From Pelagophyceae sp. CCMP2097 (taxonomy: Eukaryota > Sar > Pelagophyceae): DNA of 48,954 bases. The translations under genes were made by a program, and so were the position numbers. The DNA is taken from NCBI GenBank assembly GCA_026770575.1, contig MU657241.1, positions 84,923-133,876 of the forward strand, given 5' to 3'. Shown here one piece after another: positions 20,048 through 30,799 of the stretch. The first letter of the stretch is position 1; each line of letters starts with the position of its first letter. The notes below the pieces were generated by a model that was not told where the DNA came from, searched no databases, and was given only the letters and a program-made list of their open reading frames with translations.

Positions 20048-23000
20048 TCACTTATACTTGAAGAATGCCTCGGGGGCTTTATCCAGCGTCGATCCCGCCT
20101 CCTCTTTGGCGCCGAAGAAGAGCTGCGGCCACCACATGTCGCGCGCGTGCCTAGTGGGGCGAATAGGACGGGTCGAAGCGCCCGTCGGGAAATGTGAGCC
20201 TCACGTGGCCGTGCCGCGCGCCACGGAGTGGAACTTCTCCAGGTGGACGACGAGCACGCCGGCGTGCAGCGCGTGGCCCTTGCAGGCGCGCGGCTTGGAA
20301 ATGTGCCACAGCGACTCGTCGGCGAGGACTTTTCGAGACAGAGGGAGGTCGAGGAGGACGACCTCGTCCTGCGGGGCCAGCCGAGAGTAGTCGCCGCCGA
20401 CGTCCTCCTCTTCAAACTCCTGCGGCGCCGGCTCGGGTTCCATCTCGTTGACGACGACGACGCGGCCCCGGAGGAGTGTTGCGAGCGGGTCGGGCTGTTG
20501 GAGCAAAGCGTCCAAGTCGACGCCCGGTGCCGAGAGATGCTGCTTGTCGGCGGGCACGGAAGTCGCCGCCTCGATGGCCGCCCGCAGCGCCTCGGGCGTC
20601 GCGCCTTGCGCGAGCGTGACCTCGAACGTCCTGAGAACGGCGCCCTCCTCCTCCCACCGCACGCGCACCGCGAGGTCCGCGCCGAACGAAGCGGGGCGCG
20701 AGGCACCGCCGGGCGACGACGCAGCGTCGGCGGCCGCCGCATCGGCGACCGCCGCGTCGGCGGCCGCCGAGGCCTTTAGAGCCGATGCTCGGCGGACCTT
20801 GTCAAAGAGCACCTCCTCGACAACCAGGCCGTCGTCGTCGTCGTCGAGCATCACCCGAGCCGCCTCGGAGACGGTCCCTCCAGAAGAAGAAGAAGAAGAA
20901 GAAGAAGCGTCGTCGAGCGGCAGTTCCTCGATCTCGAGGTCGTCTTCGTCGTCGTCGTCGTCTTCGATTTGGAGCTCCTCGATCTCGAGGTCGTCGTCGT
21001 CGCTTTCCAGCGCGGGTCCGTCCTGCGCGTCGGCGCCCGCGGACCGCCCCTGGGCGGCGCGGAATGCGTCGACGGCCGAGGCGGGAGCCGTCTGCCGCTG
21101 GAAGACGTCGTCCTCGTCGATTCCTTCGAAATCGCCTTCCAAGTCGTCGCCCTCAGCATCATCAAAGTCGCCCGACGGCGCCGCCCGCGGCGGCTCCTCC
21201 GGGTAGCGCTGCGGTCCGACCTACGAAGCACTGAGTCCGATATCCGCGCGGGGTTTCTGCAAAGACGCACGTCGACGATGCGCGTCCACTGGTTGCGCTC
21301 GTAGGGCCAGAAGAAGCAGCCTCTGCGTTTCAGCGCGACGGTGATTCTCCGGGGCCCGATTGTCACTCTTAAATCGCGGCCGGACGCGCCGGGCGGCAGC
21401 AAGACGCGCAGCTCGACTTCCTTGATTCGCTGCCTCCAAGCGAAGGCGGCGTAGTTCGCCGAGAGGCCCGGCCCGTTCGGAAAGTCCAGCGTCGAATCGG
21501 CGCCGCGGTCCCAAGACTCTTCGAGGCAATTTGAAGCCTGCAATTCCGCGAGTGCCACCACTTCCAAAAACGAATCCCCGGCGCCACGGTCCTCGAGCCA
21601 CTTGCGCAGCGCCGGTCTTAGAACCGGGAGCCGGGCGCAGGTGAGGAGCGACCTCGGGCCGAAACCGCTCTCTTCGAATTCCGGGACGAGGTCTTCCCTT
21701 CTGAACCGCTGCAAGATTTCCTCGAGCAGTTCATCGTCGTCGTCGTCGTCCACGATGCCCCCGGCCTCGTCGTCCGAGTCAATCCGGGGCAAGTTGTCCG
21801 GGCCATTGAGCTCGCGAGAAACGTCCGCGTCGTACGAAGCGTCCACGGCGCTGTCGGGCACGTACCTCTGCAAGTTTGCGTTGTTCACGCACGTCGGGTG
21901 ACCCTGGCCCGCCCTAGAGAATGGTGTCGCGTCGTCGATTCACGTCCTCGAACGGTTCGTCGGCGGACGAGGAGCGACTCACCACCACGCCTTCCAACGC
22001 CTCTCCTCGGGCGTCATCTCCGCCACGAGCTCGTGCATGTCCGCCTTGATCGCCCGCGTCTTCAGGAAACGCCGCTTCTCCAGCCGGATCGCCTGCGCAC
22101 GTGTGTCGGGCGACGCTTTGTACGCCCGCGCAACCAATCGCCCTTTTCTTGCAAAAGGCGAGGCGGATACGCACGGCGTACTCGTCGCGGAGGTCCTTAG
22201 ACTTAGGATCGAGTTCGATGGCTTTTCGGCACGCGGAAACGGCCGCCTCGAAGTCACCTATCGTATCGCATCCCCGACGGTACTCGGCGTTTGCCCTCGC
22301 ACCGAGGGCGCGCGCCGCCTTGGCGAGACGGTAGTGGCCCTTGACGCTCGCGGCGTCGATGTTGGTGCATTCGGTTGCGTCCTCGGCCGCCGCGGACCAG
22401 TTCCTGAAAGTCGATGCATCGTCGCATGCGCCCCCTCCTTGCCGCAAGAGGCGCGCATGCGGCCCCTCCTTTCCACGATGCAACACGGGCCTCACCCGAG
22501 CGCGAGGTGGCACGCGGCACGGTTCGCGTACAGCGCTGCGTCGTAGGGATCCACTTCCACCGCCTCAGAGTACAGGTCGACGGCGCGCTTGAACCGCTTC
22601 TTCGCAAACTCGGCGTTGCCGGCGAGTCGCTTGGACTCCTACACTCAGCGCACGCTGGACCGCGATTCATTTTCGAAAAGGAAAAGGGCATGACAACAAC
22701 GCACCTTGAGCTGCTCGAGCTCGGCGTCCGTCGGCTGGGCCACGCCCTTTGGCTTCCTGCGCGCGAGGAAGCCACGGCGCAGGCCCGCCGGCTTTGCCGA
22801 AACGTCGACTTGCACGATTGTTGGTACGTCGTTGTCGTCGTCCGAATCGTCCGCGACCACCTCCGCGGCGCCGGAAACGCGCCCGTCGTCGCATTCGCCG
22901 TCCTCAGACGAGGAATCGTCGCCTAAAGGGCACGAGCGCTCGCCGTCGCGCAGATTTTCAAATGGGGACGTTCCAGGCGAGCGCGCTAGTCTCTACAAAG

Positions 23001-23507
23001 TAGGCCTCGCACCAAATTCGATCGTCGCCCCGGTCACCTCTTCGATCACGATGTCCTCGTCGTCCGAGTCGTCCCAGTCCGCGGGGAAGCTCGCCGGCGC
23101 GCCTCGCTCGTCGGCAGTCCTCGGCGCGGCCGCGGCGGCGCGCGGCTCGACGACCGCCCGCGGCTCGACGACCGCCCGCGGCGGCGCAGTCGGCAGCGCG
23201 ACTTCGTCGATCACAATGTCGTCGTCGCTCTCGTCGTCGTCCGGAGGCACGGCGACGCGCCGGGGGGGCGCGGTCGTCGGCATCTCCTCGATCAAGATGT
23301 CGTCTTCATCCAAGTCATAACCGTCGTCGTCGTCGTCGTCGTCGCCGCCGTCGTCGTCGTCGGAACGATTCGGGGGGCGTTGAGCGGCGGCATCCGCCCG
23401 CGCGGCGCCGTCGGCGCCGAGCCGCGAGTCCCTACGTTCGCTCTATTCAGCAGTCGACGATTCAAACACCGACGGCCCGAATCAAAGATGCGATCGCGGC
23501 GTTGCAT
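20048..23507 (-). CDS. TPR and NudC-like CS-domain protein with acidic motif array and ubiquitin-like insert
   Basis: This is a co-chaperone-like protein with no exact orthologue recognised. The start at 23507 (MQRRDRIFDSGRR) joins across an intron to an acidic region with DDILIEEM, DDIVIDEV and EDIVIEEV. TPRs follow (ESKRLAGNAEFAKKRFKRAV, DLYSEAVEVDPYDAALYANR, AASVKGHYRLAKAARALG, AVSACRKAIELDPKSKDLRD). The first half of a CS/p23 domain is QRIKEVELRVLLPPGASGRD plus LRVTIGPRRITVALKRR. About 270-300 residues then intervene, with DDLEIEEL twice, DGLVVEEV and a ubiquitin-like stretch (VTLAQGATPEALRAAIEAAT). CS-like features resume as LPLSRKVLADESLWHIS, VLVVHLEKFHS and DMWWPQLFFGAK. At least six introns with GTG-type donors and TAG or CAG acceptors keep frame. 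Two genes read as one is the main alternative. Confidence 0.65.
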
Positions 23508-23890
23508 CACTCTTCGATGTAAGACCGCAGTCCGGAAGTGTTCTCGGCTCGCGACGAGATCTCTAAAAGGATTCAGGTGGACGCCGCGCCGCGCCACGCA
23601 GTAGGGACCTTGCCTCCGTCCGCGGTTTCAGAAACCGCGGCGGCGCGCTGCGGCCTCGAAGGCGACATCCCGCGCAACCCGATGACTCCCAAAGGTGAAA
23701 GGGCCGTATACGAGGCGGGGGAGACCAGCCACCTTCCCCGTGGGGCAAGAAAAACTCGACGCTCTCGCTAAAAGAATTTGAAAAAAGAATTGATCAAATC
23801 TGCTCGCCAAAAGGCCTTGCATTGCAATTTCAGAAAGAGTCTCTTGCCCGCGCCCACGCGCGCCTCGAGCGCTTTTCCACGTCGGCCCGC
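23508..23890. other. Divergent promoter region, TPR-CS gene and TPS/TPP gene
   Basis: The two start codons point away from each other across about 380 bp. No conserved ORF is seen. A local AT-rich patch (TAAAAGAATTTGAAAAAAGA) near 23770 stands out from the GC-rich surroundings. Confidence 0.45.
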
Positions 23891-26800
23891 ATGCCCACCC
23901 CGCGGACGGCGTCGCGCGACTCGCTGACGCGGCTGCTGGAGGATCCCGCGGGGGACGAGGATGATGAGAGGCAAAACGATCTAGACGGCCAAGAGGCCTA
24001 CGTCCTCGAGCAGCTCCAGCACCTCCACGACGAGCTCGCATCCAAGCGCGCCGAGCAGCGAACCGTGCGTCCATCGCCCCCTGGAAACTGCGTCGACAAA
24101 TGCCGTAGGTTGAAAAAGAGCTCTCCGAGTCTGCAGAGACGGCCTCGAGCGCGCGCACGATTGTGCCGCCGAATAAATTGATCGTCGTCGCATGCAACAA
24201 GCCCGTCCGCCTGGAGAAGCCGCACGGCGTCGACTACTACGAGTACTCGGAGTCCCGCGGGTCGCTGAAGGCTGCCATTGACTCGCTGGAAAAGGCAGGC
24301 AACGCCGTGCGATGGGTCAGCTGGCCGGGCACTTTTGTCGAGAAGACGTCGCAGGAGGGCGTGCGCACGCGCTTGAACGAGGAGTTCAACTGCCGGCCCG
24401 TGTTTCTGAACCGGGAATTGGAGGAATCGTTTTACGTGCGGTTCTGCAAGGGCGTCTTATGGCCGCTCTTCCACTGCATCCCCAGCATGTCCACTTTGTC
24501 AACGGCGGCGCCGCCGTCGCCGTCGGACGAGCAGCGTCACGACGGGCAGAAAGGGGAGTTGGTCGGCGCGCGGGCGACGGACCAGTACGACGCGTACGTC
24601 AGCGTGAACCAACTTTTCTTAGAGGCCATCGCCGAAGAGTACGTCGACGGCGACCTCGTCGTCGTCTACGACTACGAGCTCATGCTGCTGCCGGCCATGC
24701 TGCGGAAACGATTTCCCGACGTGGTCTGCGGCTACTTTTTGCAGTGCCCGTTTCCCTCGTCAGAATTCTATAGGATGCTGCCCGCGCGCGAGGCTCTGCT
24801 CCAAGGCACTCTCGGGGCCGATTTGGTCTCGCTGAATCACTTTGACTACGCGCGGCACTATCTCAACGCGTGCATGCGGGTGCTGGGTTTAGAATCTTCC
24901 CCTTCGCGCCTCGAGTACAACGGCCGCGTCGTCACCGTATCGATTTCGCCGGCGGGCATCAACCCGGACGAGTTCGACAACTGCGGCGTTGAGCAAAGAG
25001 CCGAGATTGACGCGATCGCGGGCAGGATGCGGTCCGGGGTGTTCAAACGGCCGAGGAAGATTATTGTCTCGCTCGATCAACTCGACATGTGCAAAGGCAT
25101 CCCGCAGAAGATCATGGCCATGGAGGCTCTGCTGGAATCGCACCCGGAGTGGCGCGGCCACGCGACGCTCGTGCTCGCCGCGAGAGACCGGGGGAGGCCG
25201 TACAACGCGCAGCTTCGGAAAGCCGTAGACGGCCTCGTCGGAAAAGTCAACGGCCGCTTCGGCCGCGCCGACTACTGCCCGGTCCACTACGTCAAGCACA
25301 CTCTGGCAAGGGCCGAGGTGAACGCTCTCTATTCGATTGCGGACGTGGTTCTAGTCGCCTCGGTCCGGGAAGGCATAAATCTTTCGGCCATGGAGTTCGT
25401 CGCCTGCCAGGCCGCGGCGTCGGCGGTCAAGGGCGAATTCTCGGACAAGGACGGCAAGGACCCCCAAACAGTTGGAGTCTTGGTCTATTCCGAATTTGCG
25501 GGTTGCGCAACGTCCTTCGGCGAGGGCGCGTTAGTCGTCAACCCCTACGACACCGACGCTGTCGCCGCCGCTTTGCATCAGGCGCTGACCATGTCGCGCA
25601 CGACGAAGCAGGTGCTTGAAGCGCGCGTAAAGGGGCGCGGGGCCGACGCCTTGGCGATAGGTGCGGCACCACAAGCTGGCGCGCTACGTCAACACGTACA
25701 CGGCCGAGCTCTGGGCGCAGCGCCTCGTGCGCGAGTTGCGGCTGGCGAGGGACAAAGCAAAGGAGTACACTTATCTTTTACCGTTGGACGTGGCCCAGCT
25801 CCGATCCTTCTACGAGCGCTCCAGGCGCCGACTCCTCATCTTTGACTACGACGGCGCCCTCTCGTGCGTCTGCCTCTTTTGTCGACGCGGGCCGGTCACT
25901 TTTTGAGGACGCGCTGCCTTTTTGAGGACGCGCTTTCTGTAGGCCGCAGGCGTCGACGCTGCCGCAGCTCGCGCAGCCGTCCGGCGCGCTCACGGCGTGC
26001 CTGCGCGCGCTCTGCGCCGACGAGGCCAACACGGTGCGATGCTTGGGGACAAGCGCGACGGACGGGCCTCTGCTCGAGGCGTGCGAGTGCTGTGCACGTC
26101 TCCGCGACGCTGCCACGTTCAGGTCTACATCCTGTCCGGCCGGAAGCGGACGGACCTGCGCGGGTGGCTCGGGGGCGAGGCGCGCCTCGGCCTCGTCGCG
26201 GAATATGGGTACTGGCTCAAGTACGCAAGGGGCGACGCTTCCGCTTGCACTCAGGACCGCGACCAGGCCGCCGCGCAAGTCGCGTCGGCCGCGACGAGGT
26301 CGCCCGGCAACGATGCCGCCGAAAACGAGCCCGCGGTCTCGCTCGTGCGCACGCCCTCGTGTGCCTTTAGCGACATGTCCGACGTCAGCGAGCCAGTCGG
26401 CGAACGGCAGTACTTTGAGCCCGCGCGAGAGTCCAAACCAGCGTCCGCCCCATCCGGGGCTCTGCGGCACCGGGGCCTCAGATCGCCAGAGTGCTGGCTG
26501 AGCGCGGATCCGCCCGCCTGCAGGCGCGTCTTCTCGAGCGGCGTCGACCTGTCTTGGCACGAAGAAGTCTTCCCCATGCTGGAGTCGTTTACGCGCTTCA
26601 CGCCAGGGTCGTTTTTGGAGGCGAACCAATCGTGCCTCGCTTGGCACTACTCCGAGGCGGACCCGGAATTCGGGGCCAGCCAGGCAAAGGACCTGCAACT
26701 CCACTTGGACGTCATTTTGGCCAACCGTCCTGTGCGCGTCGTCACGCTGCCGAAGTGCATCGTCCTCCACTCCTCCAGGATCTCAAAGGGCCGCGCTTTA

Positions 26801-27335
26801 AGGGCCGCGGTGGACGGTTTGGAGGCCTATGACCTCATCCTCGTCCGCCGCGGCGTCTTGGAGGCGGCCCGGAGACGGTCCCGAGATGGACCTCTCCAAT
26901 GTCCTCCGAGTCCCCTATACGGCCCCTCGACCGTCCTCTCCGGGGTCCTCATCTTGTTTCTCAGGCGATTGGCGACGACGACGACGTCTTCGAACTCCTG
27001 GGCAACTCGACGCACGCCTTCCTCTGCACCGTGGGCCGCAAGCTCACGCGCGCGCCGTCCGTGCCCGCGTCGGCGAAAGGCCGGGAAACGCCGAGAGGGC
27101 AAACGGGGGAGCGCCATGCCGGGGGGCGTCTTGGGCGCGGCGGGATGACCGCGCTAGGTACTCGCTGGACGAGGACGACGTGCTGCCGATGCTGCAGACG
27201 CTGGCTGCCGTATCCGCCGAGTTCCAGGCCGCCGCCGCGATGGACGCCACCGCCGAGCCGCGGACGCCCACGGCCGCGGCCGACGACGACTACGCGCCCA
27301 CGGCGGAGCACTACGAATACGAGGCGGCGGCGTGA
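23891..27335 (+). CDS. Trehalose-6-phosphate synthase/phosphatase-like fusion protein
   Basis: This is a GT20 TPS domain fused to a HAD-type trehalose-phosphate phosphatase domain, as in plant class II TPS. The start is the ATG at 23891 (MPTPRTASRDSLTRLLEDP). The TPS part contains WVSWPGTFVEKTSQEGV, YVRFCKGVLWPLFHCIPSM, YVSVNQLFLEAIAEEYVDG, GYFLQCPFPSSEFYRMLPA, SLDQLDMCKGIPQKIMAMEA and ADVVLVASVREGINLSAMEF. The TPP part has LLIFDYDGAL, VYILSGRKRTDLRGWLGG and LGLVAEYGYWL, a low-complexity insert, then RVVTLPKCIVLHSSRISKGR and AIGDDDDVFELLG. Introns fit at about 24073-24109, 25639-25660, 25869-25939, 26033-26125 and 26840-26968. Canonical TPS residues are changed (HDYHL to YDYEL, FLHxPFP to FLQCPFP, the Arg of DRLD to Gln), so synthase activity is doubtful. 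Confidence 0.85.
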
Positions 27336-27725
27336 GCCGCCCTAAGTCGTTGCGCAGGAGTCTACGCCCCAGAGTGCTCGTCGTCTGGGAAACCCGGGCT
27401 CCCGCAAGCTTCGAGGGCGAGCCTCGAACCGTCTGCTCTGCCACTGAGGCTCAGGCCCACGCGGGTCCGCAGCGTCTGGTCGACTCACCTGAGGCGCTGT
27501 GGGGCCGAGGTCGCTGAAACAACCTTTAACGTGAACGTATCCTGTCTACAGTTGTACTATCAGGATAGGAATTCCTAGATCTATTCCTAGATCTAGGAAT
27601 AGTAGGATTCCTACAATTGTAGGAATTCCTAGGACACACAACTTTTGGTGCGGCGACGTCGCAAGTCTCGCGCGACGCCCCGCAGGTCGACGCGCAGCAC
27701 GAGGGACGCTCGCAGGACGGCCACG
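27336..27725. other. Spacer upstream of the MYND-Sel1 gene
   Basis: This spacer contains two blocks shared with the flank of the 19.6-kb MYND relic (27407-27492 and 27640-27725). Between them is a palindromic AT-rich island (27559-27634) with no counterpart in the other copy. The near-ATG block is a candidate promoter/5' UTR conserved between paralogues. Confidence 0.6.
27559..27634. repeat. Cluster of AT-rich perfect palindromes
   Basis: Perfect palindromes ATTCCTAGATCTAGGAAT (27583-27600) and ATTCCTACAATTGTAGGAAT (27607-27626) sit side by side, with extra AGGAATTCCTA arms at both ends. The whole stretch can fold on itself and is far more AT-rich than the surrounding DNA. Confidence 0.8.
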
Positions 27726-28754
27726 ATGGACGCGCCGACTGTCGCTTCGAAGCCCTGCTGCGTCTGCGCCGCGCCGGACGGCAAGCACTGCACCAAGTGC
27801 AAATCGAGGCATTATTGCTCCAAGGCGTGCCAGCTCGTCGACTGGAAACGCGGGCACAAGGCGCAGTGCAAGCTGCTGGCCGCCGACTTCCAAGATCGGC
27901 TTCTCGACGCACTCATGCCGGAGAAGAAGCCCAAGGAGGAGCCCGCCATCGTCGAGGACGTCTTGTTGGCGGACGGTTCCAAGGCGCGCTTATCGGCTGC
28001 TCGAGCGGCAGAGGCCAGCGCGCCGAGCGACGGCGCGCCGTCCTGGCTCGGCACGTGCGCCATCTGCCTGGACGTGCTTCCGATCAAAGGTGACCAGCAA
28101 ACGTTCTCGTGCTGCTGCAAAAGGCTTTGCCTGGCATGCAACGTCAAGTGCCTGGACCACGACGAGCGCTGCCCGCTCTGCCGAGCACCGGGCCCCAACT
28201 CGGCTGACGAGTTTCTGCGCCGGGTGCAGAAGCACGTGGACAAGGGCAACGCCGAGGCGCAGACCGTGCTCGGAGACGTGTACCGTGTAGGCACGTTGGG
28301 TCTCAAGAAGAGCTGGGAGCAGGCAGTCCAGTTATACGAGCGCGCTGCGGCGCAAGGACATGCGATAGCACAGGTGCAACTGGGAAGTTGTCTTGAACTT
28401 GGGGCAGGAGTCAAGATCGACCACCAGGCCGCCGCGCAGTGGTATCGGCGCGCAGCCGAGCAAGGTTTTCATCAAGCTCAATTTAATCTCGGCATGTTGT
28501 TCTACCACGGCGACGGCGTGGCACAGTCGCGCGACGAAGCCGTGAAGTGGTACCGCCTCGCCGCGGCGCAGGGCTATCCACAAGCGCTCTTCAACCTCGG
28601 GGTGTTATATGCAAGCGGCCAGGGCGTGCCGCGGGACTTCGACGAGGCGCTGCGCTTCTTCAAGCGCGCCGCGGCCAACGAGCACGCCGGCGCCGCAGCG
28701 GAGGCCGACAAGCTCGAAGCGTGGCTCGCGGCGCGTTCCGGCCGACAGGCGTGA
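27726..28754 (+). CDS. MYND - RING-like - Sel1 repeat protein (intact family member)
   Basis: The protein is 342 residues and intronless. Residues 10-48 form a complete MYND zinc finger (CCVCAAPDGKHCTKCKSRHY, then CSKACQLVDWKRGHKAQC). Residues ~115-158 are a RING-like Cys-rich module (CAICLDVLP ... CCCKRLCLACNVKCLDH ... CPLCRAP). Four Sel1 repeats follow (AEAQTVLGDVYRVGTLGLKK, AIAQVQLGSCLELGAGVKI, HQAQFNLGMLFYHGDGVAQS, PQALFNLGVLYASGQGVPRD). MYND and Sel1 modules mediate protein contacts; a ubiquitin-ligase role through the RING-like module is possible but unproven. Three degraded relatives lie in this window, and this is the only copy with every module in frame. Confidence 0.88.
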   Translation: MDAPTVASKPCCVCAAPDGKHCTKCKSRHYCSKACQLVDWKRGHKAQCKLLAADFQDRLLDALMPEKKPKEEPAIVEDVLLADGSKARLSAARAAEASAPSDGAPSWLGTCAICLDVLPIKGDQQTFSCCCKRLCLACNVKCLDHDERCPLCRAPGPNSADEFLRRVQKHVDKGNAEAQTVLGDVYRVGTLGLKKSWEQAVQLYERAAAQGHAIAQVQLGSCLELGAGVKIDHQAAAQWYRRAAEQGFHQAQFNLGMLFYHGDGVAQSRDEAVKWYRLAAAQGYPQALFNLGVLYASGQGVPRDFDEALRFFKRAAANEHAGAAAEADKLEAWLAARSGRQA

Positions 28755-29080
28755 CAGTCGATTCCAACCTTTTAAAAAGCCGCTCGGCCGCTCGCTGTTG
28801 CGCCACGGGCGACACCCCAGCGATGAATTGTGGAGCACTCCCTGACAGGCAAGCATTACCAAGGAGGGCCGCGCGCCGCCGGCGATCGCGGCCCGGGGAC
28901 AACTCGGAAAAGTTAAAGTTTCGCTAAACATCGAAAGGTTCGGCGAAGGTTTAGTGTCGTCGCGCGAGGGACGCCCCTGAGGAGAGGACGCACTTGTGAA
29001 AGGCACTACTGCGAGGCCGCCGAGGCTCAGGAGGGCCGCAGCTTGGAGGTGCGCAGCACCTTGAGGCTCCGCGAGGCTCC
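28755..29080. other. Spacer, no gene seen
   Basis: This lies between two plus-strand genes. No recognisable motif was found; it presumably holds the 3' UTR of the Sel1 gene and the promoter of the methyltransferase gene. Confidence 0.5.
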
Positions 29081-30597
29081 ATGGCGCTGCGCCGGCTCGG
29101 CCCGGTGGCGCCCCGGCGCGGCCGGCCGACCAAGGCCGCGAACATTGCCGCGTCCCTGCGCGGCACCGTCGTCGAGTTGGAAGTGACGGGCCTGTCTTCG
29201 CGCGGCCACGGCGTGGCTCGGCACGGCGGCAAAATTTACTTCGTCGACGGCGCGCTCCCGGGCGAGCGCTGCAATGCCGAACCAATCGTGGAGAAGAAGA
29301 GCTTCACGGAGACGCGCATGGTGCAGCTGCTAGGGGAGCCGTCGCCGGACCGCGCCGCGTCGGCGTGTAAATACTACGGCACGTGTGGCGGGTGCCAGCT
29401 CCAACATCTCAGCCTCGAAGCCCAGCGAAACTGGAAACGCACGCACGTCGCAGACGCCTGGCGCCGAATCGTACTCGCGGGCCAGTCGCGCGCGGATACA
29501 GAGGCGTTTGAGCGATTCGTCTCGCCGTGCGTCGGCGGCGCCGGCTACGGCTACCGCGGCAAGCTCGCGCCGAGGTGGCGAGGCGGCAAGCTTGGGTTTC
29601 TGGAGAAGCCGAAAAGCGGCACCGACGGCTTCTTCGTCGGCCCCGGCGAAGGTTTCGGCGACGACCGCGGCGGCCTCGGCGTCGTCGACGTGGAGAGGTG
29701 CGCCATCGCCAGCGACCCCGTCAACGCGGCCCTCGCGGGGATGCGCAAATCGGGCCTGCGCGGCCACAAAAAGGCGAGGGGCGCAAACCTTTATAAAGAC
29801 GGCGAGCACGACGTCGCGGCCGTGCTGCGCGAGGCTTGCGGCGGCGCCGTCTCGATGGACCCGGGCGCCGTGGTGCGACAGCGTGTCGGGGGCTGCGAGT
29901 TCGACCACGACGCGGGCGGCTTCTTCCAGGCGAGTCCCTCGCGATTCTGGGGGCAACGCCTCGTGCCGAGCCACGACGCCGTCAAGGAGCGCGAAAGCTA
30001 TCCGCGCAGGTCAACGCCGAGGTGACTGCGCTACTGGTGGACCACGTCATCAAAAAGTGCGGCAGTTTGAAGAACGTCATAGACGTCTTTTGCGGCGTGG
30101 GGCTCTTCGCCATCACTCTCGCAAAGGGCTCAAACCGCAAGTGTTTCGGCACCGAGTGCAGCGCCGACGCCATCGCGCACGCGCGAAAGAACGCGGCGTT
30201 GAACGACGTCGACGCTTCTTTTGTGGCGTGCGACGCCGCGCTCACGTTCAAGGCCCTCAAGCGCACCTTTGAAAAAGCGCCGTTGGACGCCGACGACACT
30301 GTAGTCGTTGCGGACCCGCCGCGCGAGGGTTTGGACTCTGCGTTCCTCTCGGCGCTGCTGGCCTTTGGGCCGCGGAGGATCGTGTACGTTTCGTGCGACG
30401 CGGCCAAGCAGGCGCGCGACGCCTCGATCATCCTCGCCGACGAGCGCTACACTCTGATCGACATCGTGCCCTTTGACATGTTCCCTCAGACGCGGCATAT
30501 CGAATCTTGCGCGACGTTTCAAAGGGTTGAGGACCGAAACGACGAGAGTATACGAAAGAGCGCAGACGGCAACGAGGCGACCCCCGAAGGAGCGTAA
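29081..30597 (+). CDS. RNA (uracil-C5)-methyltransferase, TrmA/RlmD family
   Basis: Enzymes of this family transfer a methyl group from SAM to C5 of uridine in tRNA or rRNA. A TRAM-like N-terminal domain (VVELEVTGLSSRGHGVARHG) precedes a cluster fitting 4Fe-4S ligands (CKYYGTCGGC, plus the Cys of VERCAIA). The catalytic domain shows FFQ-VNAEV, SAM-binding DVFCGVGLFAITLA, VADPPREGLDS, the nucleophile in YVSCDAAKQARD and the base in FPQTRHIESCATFQR. One intron at 29930-30009 interrupts FFQ|VNAEV, and its donor is GC rather than GT. Removing it joins the two halves exactly. The Cys cluster resembles RlmC/RlmD types; the RNA target cannot be told from sequence alone. Confidence 0.9.
29930..30009 (+). 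other. GC-AG intron in the methyltransferase gene
   Basis: The exon ends TTCCAG and the intron begins GCGAGT and ends CCGCGCAG. It is 80 nt, not a multiple of three. Splicing restores FFQVNAEV, the invariant start of the family's catalytic domain. Confidence 0.85.
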
Positions 30598-30799
30598 CGA
30601 GTGCTTTCCAGCCGCCCGGAGCCCTCTGGACCCGGAGACGTCGGCAAAGCGGAGCGGAGCGACCGGAGTGGTCGGCCGCGTGAGTCCTCAACGTGAGAGA
30701 GGGAGTTAGTTAGCCTCGTCTGCGAGCACCGTCTGTGTTGTCCTCGCTCGACCGCATTGGTTCTCGCTCGCCGGTGGTCGCTCTGACGACTGGGAGGCA

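Noticed and set aside
23150..23185. Tandem CGCGGCTCGACGACCGCC units
   Set aside because: This is a small in-frame coding repeat in the acidic TPR-CS N-terminus, common in GC-rich low-complexity coding DNA.
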